This document shows, one piece after another, positions 12,622 to 25,015 of a stretch of DNA of 64,000 nt (the stretch's first letter is position 1; every line of letters starts with the position of its first letter). Where the stretch lies: the NCBI GenBank assembly GCA_030549335.1, contig JAUKPH010000018.1, forward strand, positions 248,001 through 312,000, read 5' to 3'. The position numbers and the translations under genes were made by a program. The notes beneath the pieces were generated by a model. The model saw only the letters and a program-made list of their open reading frames with translations, made no database searches and was not told where the DNA came from. The stretch is from Pontederia crassipes. Taxonomy: Eukaryota > Streptophyta > Magnoliopsida > Commelinales > Pontederiaceae.

Positions 12622-15600
12622 ATCTTATATATATATATATGTGATTAATAGAAATATGATGATATTATCCTTAAAAGATTGTAGCACATGTAAGTGGTTG
12701 GTGGTGCGTATTAAATTATTAATTTAGATTTTCATGAGTAGTATGCAGGAAAGTTTGATGCACTGAATCTGAACATTGGAGGAGTAAAGAAATGTGTTGC
12801 ATGACCACATGGATCGATCATGCCTCACGGTATCCAATTATATATCTCTCACAATCGGAAGATTTAGTTTGAACAGATCAAATCATCAAATTACAAATAT
12901 TAGGACTAGTAATTGAATAAAGTAATGATTCTAATTAATCTGACATGTTGGTGTTTATGCATATATAGATTCGATTTGACGAGTTGATCAAAACGAACTA
13001 ATCCTATGAAGAAAACATTTAAAAAAAAACAAAAGAGAAATATCTGCAAAAATTAACTCGATTCGTGCAAGCAATTCTTTTGGGTTCCTCGTGATTTGAT
13101 AATGACATATTTGTGGCTAACTTCCAAATCAAGGCAATAAACGAGGAGTACAAAAAAAAACGTTATGCATGAGGAGACAAAATAAATGCTTAATCAATAG
13201 GCCATAACTTGGACGAAATGGCTTTGAATTTATTTTTTATCATAAGATTTCTTATGCCCTTTTCATTTTAAATTTTCTTTCAATATTTCAAAAGAAGAAG
13301 AAGAAGAAGAAAAAAATCCATCTTTAGTGGGATTGCAATTGTGACAAACAATCATGACTTACCCTCATATCATCATATGGGTGGTGGATGGCATCCATAT
13401 TCAACTCTTGTGCTCCACTGGTTCTTAAACAAAGTCTTTGTCACCTTGCTTGTGCATTTTTGTGGGCAGCACAGCGCAAGCCATGATTCCTGTAATGTGG
13501 ATTTATCTTGTCCAACTCCAAGTTCTTCCAATCAGCATTGCAACTTTTCCTCTCTTTTTTTATTTATTTTACTTCAGTATTCAAAACTATTAGAATCTCC
13601 AGATAATGAGCTCTCTGTTAATACTGAGACTTGGATTCCTCATCTACATGAACTAATTAACTCAGGATTTATTTGTGCACTTGAAGGAGCTCAGGGTTTT
13701 TTCTGCATCTTTTCCCATGTCCAGGAGGAGTAGAAGGGCCAAAGAAGTATCAAAAGTTTGAGTAGTATTTGATGTATTTTACCTCTTGTTTTCAGTATGT
13801 AATTTAATTTTTCCTTTACAAGATTCAAATGGTCCTAGTGATTAATCAACTCAACGTCACGTCATCATATTTGGTTGTTTTTGGAGAAATAAGATTAAAA
13901 TTAAAGGCTTATCCTTCACTTTTTAATCAAACGGTTTCAATTTTAATTTGTGGGTTCTACTGCATTAATTGTGGGAATAAAAATGATCTTTAAAAGTGTT
14001 CATGCTATTGACAAGAACATCTAATAAATCATATTTGAGAAGAGGATTGAGAATAAAATTATGTTCACTTTTGTTCTATCAAATAAGATCTAAGATAACG
14101 CCAGTTTAAAGTGCAAAACTAAAAGTTTTAAATTAATTCCACAATGATTTTCTTATTCCTAAAAAGTAATAAATTTTATCTAATAAAACTTATTTTTTTC
14201 CTAGAATAATCAACTTTCAACCAAACGACCATAAATTCATAGCAAAATATTTTTTATGTAAACAAGCTTTAAAAGATTCAAATACAATTATGTAGAAACT
14301 TAAAAATTGCTGTTCTATATTATGCAAAACCATTAGTATATTGTTCCTAATTTATTTATGCTACCTCATAACCCGGAGCATTTAATTTTTCGTGCATATA
14401 AAATGCTTTCTAAAATAAATCTTAATGTATCCGTGCCCTAGATTTAGAAAATTGACTTACTATACTTTTACCCAGATAACATAGCAACTAATTGGAATCT
14501 AAAAGACCAGAACATAAACAAAGCACAACCAGTTGCAAGCACCAATACATGGATCATAAATCTATAGAAATAATTTAATGTATCAGCCAGCAGAGTTTTG
14601 GCTTATGTTCCTACTAAACAAGTTTATCTTCTTTCATCATCTCTGTGATGCATCTAACACAACTTGTAGCTCAAAATTGTACCTGTGGTCTCAACCAATA
14701 AATAAAAAAAAAAGAAAGTATTTTGTTTTCTGATACCAGCTTCTATTTTAATGAGAAACAGGCAGAGAACAGAACACAAATATCTTCTGTCTGAACAAAG
14801 ACTGTTCTTGAATGCAAGATCAGAGAATGTGATGAGATGATTAAAATTATGATCAATACTTCATAAGTTAAAATGATAGGAGCGGAACCATGGCATGATG
14901 CAAAGGCTTAAAAGTTTAAAATAATTTAGAAGAAAAAAGCTATGGATTTTACGACCCACTGTTTCTATAATCTTAAAACTACAGCATTGAAGGTTTATTC
15001 TGAAAGTGTAAAACAGCTTATTGCTAAGAATATTTGTATTCTACACTAAATTCAAAGGAATTCTACTTCATGCCCCCCGTCATGATTTGTTTATTTGCTC
15101 AAAGAATTGGAAGGGAAATTTATACAAAGGTAAGAGCTTTTTATCCGAGGGACAGAAACTGCAAATTGAGCAAGGAATGATTCCTTCATCAAAATTGAGC
15201 AAGGAAAATATACATTTTTCAGTTAAAATACGTGGATATGGATAGAATGCATACGTGCATAAATTAGAAAGACACACACATGACATAGATTATATATATG
15301 TGTTTCTTACTTGAACCACCTTCATATTATATCATCATACACTTTTGCTTAGTTGGACAACTCTAAAAAAATAGACCTTCGATGCAACTACACACTATAA
15401 AATGAAAGAACAATCTTCCTTTGGCCTCATCAGAAAAGGAACAATTCCTGAAATAGCATCCAGTGGGCAAACACATTTGTCTGACTCCTAACATAAAAGT
15501 AATCTGGTGACAGATGTATAAACAAATGTACATGTACACCTAACAAATCATGCAGTTTTTGTATTGTCATCAGCAATACCCTCCGTTTCTGTTTATTTTT

Positions 15601-16061
15601 ATGAAAACTTGATCAAACTTGAACTCACTAATTTGGAAGTTTTATTATTTCGTGCAGGGTTTCCTGTGCAAGTAATTTCAAGCCTCTGTCACCCTTTTCT
15701 CATTATAATCATATCAGAAGGAACCAAAATCATCGTTCTTAGACAATAATGTAATCAGATAGCTACTGACAAAACCGAATGGCAAGAGCAATCATATATT
15801 TTAATGAGTCAAAGTGCACAAATAGTTAGAACAAAGTAAGGCTAATCTGAATACATCGTATGATGATATTAAAAATGAAAAAAATGCTCTGAACACAACT
15901 ACTAGATTTCTTCCTTTTTTTTTTATGGAACAACTACTAGAAATTGATGTAACATATTTTCCGCTATCATTATGATGGATGTATAGAGCTGCACTTGAGT
16001 GTAGAACATATTTTACTTAAAGTTATAAATTTGATTACAAAAAAGAAACAAACATATGTTA
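12622..16061. other. Intergenic stretch without a recognisable gene
   Basis: AT-rich. A GAA run lies at 13293-13310. An open frame at 13341-13733 (130 codons) resembles nothing I know and has no coding-like base bias. The 13868-14232 segment is bounded by TTTGGTTGTTT and AACCAAACGACC, suggesting a small degenerate MITE. Nothing else can be supported. Confidence 0.5.
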
Positions 16062-16267
16062 CAACAACAACAACAACAACAACAAAGCCTTATCCCACTA
16101 GGTGGGGTCGGCTACATGGATCATACGACGTCATTCCGCTCTATTAGTAAATATTCGTTGATCCATGTTCATAAAATTCGACATGATTTTATGCTGGCTG
16201 TCGGGGCCTAACACAACCCTCCTCCTTTATCCGGGCTTGGGACCGGCTATAAAATATAGGCGGAGTT
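16062..16267 (-). mobile_element. Short RTE-tailed non-autonomous retroelement, copy 1
   Basis: On the minus strand this reads from a head with GCCGGTCCCAAGCCCGGATA (16230 region) to a tail ATCCATGTAGCCGACCCCAC...GGGATAAGGCTTTG followed by (TTG)n. It matches the complete 212-bp element at 21361-21572, and its last ~75 bases match the 3' end of the RTE LINE at 60125-60224. A part of the LINE-derived segment is missing compared with copy 2. Flanking target duplications were not found, so its head may extend further. Confidence 0.75.
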
Positions 16268-17808
16268 TGTGTCCTTCACATGCAACACCAGTAATAGCTC
16301 TTTTGTTCAGGTTGACTCCTGATTCTCACCCATTTAAAAATATTTCCATTACTTGAGTGTCATTGCCCCAGAGAAAAGATGGCAATATTCCATTTGTCAC
16401 TTTCTGCTGTTATTGTTAGCAAACAAATCTGAGTCAACTGATTTCTTGCTTATGCTTTGGATAAGTACATAGATGAATTAAAATGTGCATTAATAGCTTA
16501 AATTTACACCATTTGCAAAAGTTTTATATTAACTGATGGAAAAAGTAATTGATGTTCCCTCCGGAAAGAAGTTTTGATTGCATCACAAAATGTAATCTTA
16601 TATATGGAACAAATCCTTTCCCTGACATTAGTTCTTACAAGACAATACATAAAGCTTATTCTCCTAAAAAAATACATAAAGCTTATAGTGCATCATAATA
16701 AAAATAATACATAAAAATAAAATGCAAACTAAAAACTAATATCCTATTGATAGATGCTCTTAGTGAAGTGTTGACACTGACATGTGATTGACAGCAGATC
16801 CATTCAGAAAATAATAGACACTAGGGCATTGGGGTTGACCCTCATAACAATGAAGGAACTCCTAAAAACTTGGTAACCCCACCATTATTCATCTTCATCA
16901 TATGAATTCATTGAACACACATTTGATGCAAATGATGAACAGACCAAAGAAACCATATCAGATATGGATATATTTTTTAACAAGAGATGCATAAAACTAA
17001 CATAAGCTTGAGAGCAAGGTTGTCAATATCAAGAATCTATTTTCCAAGTCGTAGATGCATATAACCTATTGTTGTTCCTCGCAAACTCGTATCATAAAAT
17101 CGTAGTCTACAAACACTAGATTATTGTATTTGCACTATTTAGTCGTATTGTATCATAAACTCATTTGCATGTTAAAATTGTATTAAAAAAACTTATAGCA
17201 TATGGTATCATCCAAGTAGGTGAAAGTGATGGTATAAAAAAAAAGGATCTTCTCAAAAAAAAAGGGAAAAAAATAGGAGCCAACAAGTTTTAACAACTTC
17301 AATATATATAGATATGTTATATTACAAAATGTGTGATGATATATACAATGATAATTGCCTTTTGGAAACAAAAGAATAACCCATCAAAATCAATTTTTAA
17401 TTGTTTATTTTTTATTTAATAAGCTAAGTTGTTGATAACTGTAAAAAGAATACTATACAAAAACAAAAAGGAGGAAATAAGAACGATAAGATAAGCCTTG
17501 CAACTAGTTCAAAATCCATAAGAAATCATTTTGCACCAAGAGATCCTTCAATAACACAGAGATACCTAACATATGATATCTGTCATTATTTCTGTTTGCC
17601 TTTTGGTTGAACAACTTTTTTTTCTTTACTAAAACATCGACTCCTCTTTAACTTACACCATCGGATATTTATTACTTTAACATGTTCCAGCATTTATGGC
17701 ATAAAACTGTTCCTCCTTGATATAAGTACTATACAATCATGTATGAATTCTGTAACTCAAGGATATAAATATATGCAGAGCTAGTAAGTATATGTCTTGA
17801 AAACATAC
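16268..17808. other. Intergenic stretch; no further ELP1 exons recognised
   Basis: Downstream (minus strand) of the ELP1 exon one would expect the C-terminal Elongator exons. I looked for the usual continuation (GTRKGSAAS-like) and found none. The DNA is AT-rich with no recognisable gene. Confidence 0.5.
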
Positions 17809-18475
17809 CTTGTAGTGTAAGCACTCATTCCGCTCAAACTACTGCTCTCAGAAAGTGTGTCATAATCCGAATCATTGACCGACCTCTCCTCTGAATGAAT
17901 TTTAGCAGTGAGAAGTAGCCTTCTTTGACGCACAGCCAGGTACCGAGCCAAGTACTTTCCTACTTTTTCTATCCCCTCAGTATACTCAGACATCAAGGAA
18001 GCAGCACATTCCAAAGCTGCATCGTTCACAACAGATACTAGATCATGTCCTTGCATAAAGGAAAATCTAAGTGCTTCTTCCCACTCTCTTGCAATAATAA
18101 AATAGTCAACTCCTTTGGAAACATCAGCACAATATTCAATTGCAATTTTAGCTGCCTCAGCCGACTTGCCAAGTGCTTGAAGCTCTTCACAAAGATCACT
18201 CGCTAGTACTTGGACCTCTTCATTTGTCAATCCAAGAAGCCCAGCTACTCTGAGCACACCTTTCCAATCAGCACAAGCACGATATGCCCTCAGTGCTTTT
18301 TGAAATGATGAACAACATAAATATGCAGCAGCAGCATCTTCAAAGTGTTTTTCAGAGTGAAGATGATCACCCCATGCTTCCAGAATTTGGGATCTCTTGT
18401 TATGATCCGAAAATAACTGAAGGCCAACGGGAAACAATTCTGGATTGTTCTTCAGGAGATTCATGCAGTTAAGAT
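17809..18475 (-). pseudogene. Elongator subunit ELP1 fragment (TPR region only)
   Basis: An open frame of about 220 codons matches the C-terminal third of plant ELP1/IKAP, the scaffold of the Elongator tRNA-modifying complex. Recognisable blocks in order: CMNLLKNNPELFPVGLQLF, LEAWGDHLHSEKHFEDAAAA, YLCCSSFQKALRAYRACADW, LCEELQALGKSAEAAKIAIE, EWEEALRF, and KVGKYLARYLAVRQRRLLLT. The exon ends at a consensus donor (AAG|gtatgt, 17809). ELP1 is about 1,300 aa, so only a sixth is present. PAD1 begins 1.2 kb upstream, and neither the N-terminal propellers nor the C-terminal exons are recognisable around it. The reading frame itself is unbroken, so it is either a young fragment or part of a gene whose remaining exons I failed to see. 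A truncated copy is more likely. Confidence 0.75.
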
Positions 18476-19678
18476 AAAGGACTTATACATATATTATACA
18501 CGTTGTAAATACAGACACTCTTTTTTCTATCTGATATCCATCGAAGTTATATAGTACTCACTGAGTAATTATGATGGTAGAAAGACAACCTGAGGCAAGT
18601 GTTGATCTACTATGCTGACATTCATTGGGCTTTTGACAGATCCTTCTTGAGGTAATGATCCTTCCCAGTCCCTGGCATGATGAGAAAATAACTTCGTCTA
18701 CTTTAGTATATGCTCATGTATGTATATGAATCTACTTTGGTGAAATGATCTTATAATTTTTACTATCCTATACGCACAAAGATACAGATCGATGTACAGT
18801 GTAGACCCCGTGCCTTGTGGCTTATGAACTTCCGAACATGGCGGCGTGGATTGGATTGATGTGAGGCCAAATTTGGCTTACACGTTTGGTTTTCTTTTTT
18901 CTTTTTCTCGTTTCCTGTGGGTCTCAATGTTATCTAACTGCCCTTATATTGGATCCATGAGGTTGCTTTTTGTCCCGAAAAAACTTGAACTAAATTGATA
19001 TTCGAATCAGAACTTAATATTATTTCTAGAAGGGTACATGCAACGCTAAGAATATTGTGAATTATGCTGAGTTCAATAGTTTATCCATTGATTATATAAC
19101 ACATTCTTATCCATTAAGGGCAAGTAGTTTGCCTCTCCCTGGCAAACGATGATTTGGAGAACAAGAAAGGTTCTTGTAAAATCTGAAACTATCCAGCTAT
19201 TTAAGATGATGACCTTTGTTCGTTCATGTTCACGGCAGTACATGCATATGTTTTACTCGATTGCAGACTTATTTGACATTTGCTTCATCAATAGTTAATA
19301 CAACTGTTTCGGAGAAACCACGGCACAGGGACCTTGATGGCATAAAGTGATCTTGATCACCTGCCCTTACAACCAATTGAATGAGATGCTGAAGCATATT
19401 GGATGGAGGTTCAGACCTTAACAGGAAAATATGTTGGCATGCGTATGAAAAATTGAATCCATAGACACAACTTGACAAGGAGTGAAGTATAAATAAGGTC
19501 ACAAGCTTCGTCCAAAACATATCTGAGGAAAAAATGCGAGTCTATTTATGTAAAGGTCACACAAACTTCGTCCAAAACGTATCTGAGGAATAAATGTGAG
19601 TCTATCGATGTAGAACATTTATGGTGTCATAGGACAGCATCCGCGCATCAAAATAAGGTTTCTCTTGTAGTATTGATG
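18476..19678. other. Spacer between ELP1 fragment and PAD1
   Basis: No recognisable gene. A short open segment at 18590-18671 (minus) has consensus-like splice sites but no identified product. PAD1's 3' UTR must lie in the right part, near 19600-19678. Confidence 0.5.
19497..19614. repeat. Two-copy tandem duplication, about 58-60 bp
   Basis: Copies at 19497-19554 and 19555-19614 share CTTCGTCCAAAAC, TATCTGAGGAA and GAGTCTAT with few differences. It lies just beyond the PAD1 stop codon on the 3' side and could fall inside the PAD1 3' UTR. Confidence 0.85.
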
Positions 19679-22600
19679 TTAGGTATCTTTAGAAGGAGCC
19701 TTCTTTGCAGCCTCTGCTGCAGCTTTCTCTGCTTCTATCTCAGCAACAATGGCATCAATCTCAGCTTCTTCAAGTTGGCGAAGGCCATGCTCGTTCGTCA
19801 TAACAGCAACTTCTATGTTCTTTCCACCACTCTCAACAACCTATAAAACATGAACGATACCAATCACCTCCATAAGTGTGCATCTTTATTTCAGTTTATA
19901 CATGTCATTTCAATGAGAAAAAATAATCGCCAAAAGAAACAATACAGCATTGAATAGTGTCGTCACATATGACAAACCTAAAATATTGATGGTGCATGTA
20001 CTTGTTAATAGAATATGTTGATGATGCAGTCAATAACAATGAGATTAATCGATCAGCCAATAAACATCACTATCACTACAGCATCTTTACAGTGATAACA
20101 TGCAGGAATTGGCTGAAGCAGCAGCATGCAAATGGAGTTCAATATAAGATATGAGTCTAACATGATAACACAATGTAGATACATTTGTAGATAGCCATAA
20201 ACCAAAAATATGAGAATACATATCGCGAAATTCATTCCATCTCATTAGGAAGATAGGAATTGACTTAACCAGCAAATGTTCTAACATTATCAATTGCTGC
20301 ATTAAACAATTTGGTTATGTCATGGGATTAACCAACAAAACTATGTACTTCAATGTGAGTATGATAAGTTAACATCGACAAGCTGGCTAAAATGGGAGAT
20401 TTAAGTTCTTCAATATCGTTATACACTACATACCAACAAAAAAAAATTGCAACGCAAGTTACCAAGAGTCTGCCAACCTGCTCCTTACCACCATATAAAT
20501 TTTAGCTCCAGAAATAAACACATTTCAAGCATCACAGGTTTGCAATGCTAAGTTATCAAGAGACTGCCAGCCTGCCCCTACCCCCATAAAAATTTTAGTT
20601 CCAGAAATAAACCACATTTCGAGCATCACAGACATTACAAATGGACACATCTTTAGCTTGACTAACCACCATAAGAAAAAGAATAATATGAGGGGAAGAC
20701 TGACATTAACCAAATCATAGCAGTAGCACAAAAAACACAACAAGTTTCCTTGAGACAGAACAAAAAAATTTAAAACGTGAAAAACATGGTTAAATTAGGA
20801 AACCGAGGAAAAACATACCTAACCAAGTTTAAAAAGTTATAGCATGGATCCTAATAAATATTTTAATCCTTTTTTAAAACAAGTTTAATATGTTCTTCAT
20901 GGTTTAAGTTGCCAATAACAAACTTGTGAAACAAGTTCACCACAAAAATAAATGATCACAAACATGCGACACACGCAAACAAACATAAGGATGACACTAG
21001 AATGAGGAACTCAGTTATGAAGATAAAAGCAATGATGTTATGCACAAGAAGAAGACATCCAAGTAAAAGGGTTGACCCAGTGAACACCCCTAACAAGAAG
21101 ACGTCCAAGTAAAACTATCACAAAGCAAGACTCCTAAAACGTTTTCTCTCTGAACAGGCAGACATCCAAGAAAAGATGATTTTTTTAGGTAAGAAAAAAT
21201 ATGGAATCCTACATACTCCCTTTGCCTCACCCTCAACTTCAGCTTGAGCCTACAACAACTAGCAATCAGTTACTTGAAGCACTTATGCTTCGAAACCAAA
21301 CCTCCTGCTACATGATCATTCAACTTGTGAAAAAATATTGATTTGTCTAGATATAATGATAACTCTGCCTATGTTTTATAGCCGGTCCCAAGCACGGATA
21401 AAGGAGGAGGGTTGTGTTAGGTCCCGACAGCCAGCGTAAAACCCTGTCGAATCTTATGAACATGGATCAACGAATATACCAAAAGGTTTGGTTACTAATA
21501 AAGCAGAATGGCGTCGTATGATCCATGTAGCCGACCCCACCTAGTGGGATAAGGCTTTGTTGTTGTTGTTTGTTGTCTAGATATAATGATCCACAGGTCA
21601 ATGGTAAACATTATTGCACAAAGATCCTCAGCATCCTAGGAGATAGAGTTAGAGTCATGGAATCCTATGGGTTCTCCACTTCTCCCCCTTGCCATCACTG
21701 CAAAGGGGTTGTAGTATATTATTGCATCCTTGCCGTTATAGATGTAGAGGATAAGGTCATGTTTGCATGACTCGATAACTTTATGCCATCTTTTTAGCTG
21801 AGAACTTCAAATGCCATTCACTTAGTAGTAATCATCCAATAACAAGATAACTCACAACTGTGTTTGAGTGATCCAGGAATCTTTCTTTATATGAAAAGAA
21901 AAGCAATCAAGCAAGATGATTATCTGATTAAGTTTAATGTCGTATAAGTGAATCATTGCACTAAATACAAAAGGTGTGATTCTACAAATGCAATGACGAA
22001 AGAGGAATCTTTAAACTCACTTCAAGCAGCGCCCTGATGGCGAGCTTCACGGTCTCCTGCCCGGAGGTCTCCTTGTAGTTCTTCTCCAGAAACTCCCTCA
22101 TGGAGTTGGAGTTTCTACCAGTGGCGTTCGCCTTCCACGCCGAGAAGGTCCCCGAGGGGTCCGTCTGGTACAGCGCTGGCACGCCGGTGTAGGGATCGAA
22201 CCCGACGATCAGCGTTGAGAGGCCAAAGGGCCGGACTCCGCCGCTCTGCGTGTACTTCTGCTGCAGGCCGGCGATGTAGCGCGTAATGTACTCGACGGTG
22301 ACTGGGTCCTCGAGGGTGAGACGGTGGCTCTGGCACTCCACGCGAGCGCGGTTGATGAGAACCCTGGCGTCGGCCTTCAGCCCCGCGCAGGCGAGGGCGA
22401 TATGGTTGTCGAGGCTCACGATCTTTCGCATGGATCTGGTATTGGAAAGGGTGGGGGTTAGAGAAACCCTAAATAGACGCGGCGGGAAGGAACAGGGAGT
22501 AGGAGGAGGAGGGTAAGCGAGTACCGGGAGTCCTGGAGTTTGGGGGTGGCCTTCTTCTCGACGCCGAGGACGATGGTGTCGGTGCCGCGGACGCCGACGG

Positions 22601-22697
22601 CGGCGTTTCCCTTCCGGACGGCCTCGAGGGCGTACTCGACCTGGAAGAGGTGGCCGTCCGGCGAGAAGACGGTGATCGCCCGGTCGTAGCGAGCCAT
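19679..22697 (-). CDS. PAD1: 20S proteasome subunit alpha type-7 (alpha-4 class), PAD1
   Basis: Three exons on the minus strand, 22697-22525, 22435-22021 and 19840-19679, join in frame with GT-AG introns to give 249 aa, the usual length for plant PAD1. Exon 1 carries the alpha-subunit N-terminal signature ([20 protein letters not shown]) that gates the 20S pore. Exon 2 supplies the core ([35 protein letters not shown]). Exon 3 supplies [15 protein letters not shown] and the charged tail ending APSKDT. Alpha subunits form the outer heptameric rings of the 20S core and are not proteolytic. The exon joins are DSR|S and LLE|VVESGG. Intron 2 is 2.2 kb and hosts a complete short retroelement. A (GAA)n tract at about 22790-22815 lies in the likely 5' UTR or promoter. 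All expected residues look present, so the gene appears functional. Confidence 0.97.
21361..21572 (+). mobile_element. Complete short RTE-tailed non-autonomous retroelement, copy 2
   Basis: A 212-bp body is flanked by a perfect 18-bp target duplication TTGTCTAGATATAATGAT (21343-21360 and 21573-21590). The head contains GCCGGTCCCAAGC and GGATAAAGGAGGAGGGTTGT. The last ~95 bp (from ATACCAAAAGGTTTGGTTAC to the (TTG)n tail) are nearly the same as the 3' end of the RTE LINE at 60126-60224. There is no tRNA-like A/B box that I can see, so it looks like a LINE-derived short element, not a tRNA SINE. It lies in PAD1 intron 2, opposite to the gene's direction. Confidence 0.85.
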
Positions 22698-24660
22698 TGC
22701 TCTCCTTCCCTCGTCTGCCTCGTCTCCGCCCCCTTTTGCTCTGCTCTTCTCCTACGAGCGAGGCGTGGGAGAAAGTTTACTTGGGGAGGAGGAAGAAGAA
22801 GAAGAAGAAGAAGAAGCGCACAAATAAATGAGTTGAGTGACGGCGATGGCCGCTGAATCGAACTGGAACATTTGGGTCGCGGTCCCGTTTAGATTCGAGT
22901 CATGTTAGGGTTCGTGGACGGGCTCGATCGGATCTTTTTGTAGCCGCCAAAAAAATGAGAAAAAAAAACAAAATAACACTTTTGGAATTTTATCTTAGTT
23001 ATGTTATCCGCTAATAAGGACACGCGCATGTGGGTATAATATTTACAGCAAAATATTGGTAACAATAATATTTATGTGGTTAGCACTAAAATTTGGAATG
23101 AGAAATAGAGATCTAGTCATTCAAAGTTCAAATTTATTTTTCTATCTTAGTTTTGAATTGAGGTGGAAGAAAAGTAAAAAGAGTAAAGGAAGGGATTTTT
23201 TTTCCCTCTTTTGAATAGATTTTAAAAGGCGAGAATGGAAAATTCTTTTTTCTTATTGCGCGGATAAAGTTTTAAAAGAGAACAATGGATCATCCATTTT
23301 TTCAACTTTAAATTAGGATGTAAGGAGGAAAAAATAATTTGTCCTTCCTTTTTTTCGTGCTTCTTCTTTTTTTTTCGTCCCTTCCCTCTTTAATATGCTG
23401 ATTAAATCCCACGATAATATATTGCTTCTTTTTTTCGATTCTCTTTTTTTTCCTTTAACGAGACTTTCCTTCTCTATGTAATATATTGTTTAAAGTCCAT
23501 GATAATATCTAGTATTTATTTTATTTAGGGTTATTTTTTAAAACTCTTTTAACAATCGTGATTTTTCATATTTAACTAAAGTATGAATTTATCTTACGAT
23601 ATTATTAAATTTTATTATATTTTTACTTTAGTCATTCCGTCTAACTTTTATATTATTTTTGCATCTTTCCTATTTGTGAAAAGATTAAGGTGCCTCTCCT
23701 TTCGACCGAAATAAATGTATCTTTCACTTAAAGCTCAAAATGCGGTAAATTTTAATAATTAGGCTCCAATATGCGCTCATTTAAATCGATGAAACCCTAA
23801 GCTTTCACCTACATCTTTCACATTCTTGTTCGACGATCTACTTCCATGTTCCAGTTGAAGATCTTTGGGTGCATTTAGTGCATTGTTATTCGACATTACC
23901 TAACGATTACATCTCAAAAAGATTATCACTTGTTAAAGTGTACTTCAGTATGCATAAGTAATCTATTTGACAATTTCTATTAGTTATTTATAAGAAAATA
24001 AACATTTATGAGGTAATATATAGTTTTTGTCAATATAACTCTAATCAAAAGAATTATGTTTAGATATATAAATTATTTTTAACTTCGCAAACATAATCAC
24101 AAATATATATTCTCACCCATAAAATTAAATTTTATAAAATAATTACTATATTTTAAAATGTGATAATAATATAGTCCTAATAATTACCTAATATTTATTT
24201 GATTATTTTATAATTTATTTAGTTATTATAATTTATTCAATGTGTTTTAAAATTTATTTAAATAGAATTATAAAGGACAAATGCAGAAATTGAAATTGAA
24301 AAGATTGCGACTCATGTGGTAATACATCTCCTCTCATAGACAATTTGTATTATCACTTCATAAACAATGTGTATTGCTTGGACAATGCAGATTATCCATT
24401 ATATGTCACGAGTGAACATGATAACGTGATGGGTCCAAGTAATTTAATATAATATTATCAGAAAGGCCCCCTTTGTTCTTTGCAAATGCTTTACAAATCC
24501 TATTTTTTTTACTCATTTTCTCTCGAGTTACAATTTTTTTGTTTCAATTTAAAGCTTTTTTATATTTTCATTGTTCGAATTTGCTCAAAATAGCTTGTAC
24601 AAATTATTTTGTTTATGTATCATGATATTTACTACATTTTCCCTAATTTAAATAATGTTA
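22698..24660. other. PAD1 upstream region and AT-rich spacer
   Basis: The PAD1 promoter and 5' UTR must lie in the first few hundred bases (GC-rich to about 22930, then abruptly AT-rich). The rest is pyrimidine/AT-rich spacer with no recognisable gene. Confidence 0.5.
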
Positions 24661-24669
24661 ATCTGAAGC

Positions 24670-25015
24670 AATGAATTCACCTAGTTCATCCTCAAAAAGC
24701 ACTAGTGGAAGTAGTTATGTAAAATGTTACTTATATGAAGTTGAAGCAAAATGTTACTATGGTATGAATTTTCAAGCAAAATATACATTTACTAAGGACA
24801 ATTTTGGTCAATGTTTCATTGGTTGATCCAACGATCAAGGGCATGGTTTGGGGTAACATGCCGGTTCTTGATAGAATAACCAAGCTCAAGAAAGAAAATG
24901 ATAAAGCCAAAAGATGAATTATTGAATTAGAAAGTCAAGTTGAAAAATATCAAAGAGATTTGAAAGTTTCCAACGATATGCTAATGAGAAATATAGTTGA
25001 AGCAAGGCTTTGATC
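24670..25015 (+). pseudogene. Degenerate GRF-type zinc-finger/coiled-coil small protein
   Basis: Translated pieces read MNSPSSSSKSTSGSSYVKCY, then KCYYGMNF, NFGQCFIG, and a coiled-coil tail with RITKLKKENDKAK and IIELESQVEKYQRDLKVSND. This order (short Ser-rich start, Cys-bearing zinc finger, aromatic patch, heptad coiled coil) is that of the small GRF zinc-finger proteins common in plant genomes, often near transposons. The frame is interrupted by several stops and shifts. The identification is by pattern only. Confidence 0.35.

Noticed and set aside
13341-13733. 130-codon open frame
   Set aside because: No known domain, no GC or codon bias like the neighbouring genes, no visible splice partners.
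18590-18671. Short minus-strand segment (27 codons, DWEGSLPQEGSVKSPMNVSI) with AG and GT at its ends
   Set aside because: The splice sites look fair and the peptide is protein-like, but I cannot assign it to ELP1 or any other protein, and 82 bases is too little to claim an exon.
21361-21572. Reading this element as a tRNA-derived SINE
   Set aside because: No A box/B box pair is visible, and the tail is LINE-like with (TTG)n in place of poly(A).
22115-22856. Plus- and minus-strand open frames over PAD1 exons 1 and 2
   Set aside because: Shadows of the GC-rich PAD1 exons with no recognisable product.
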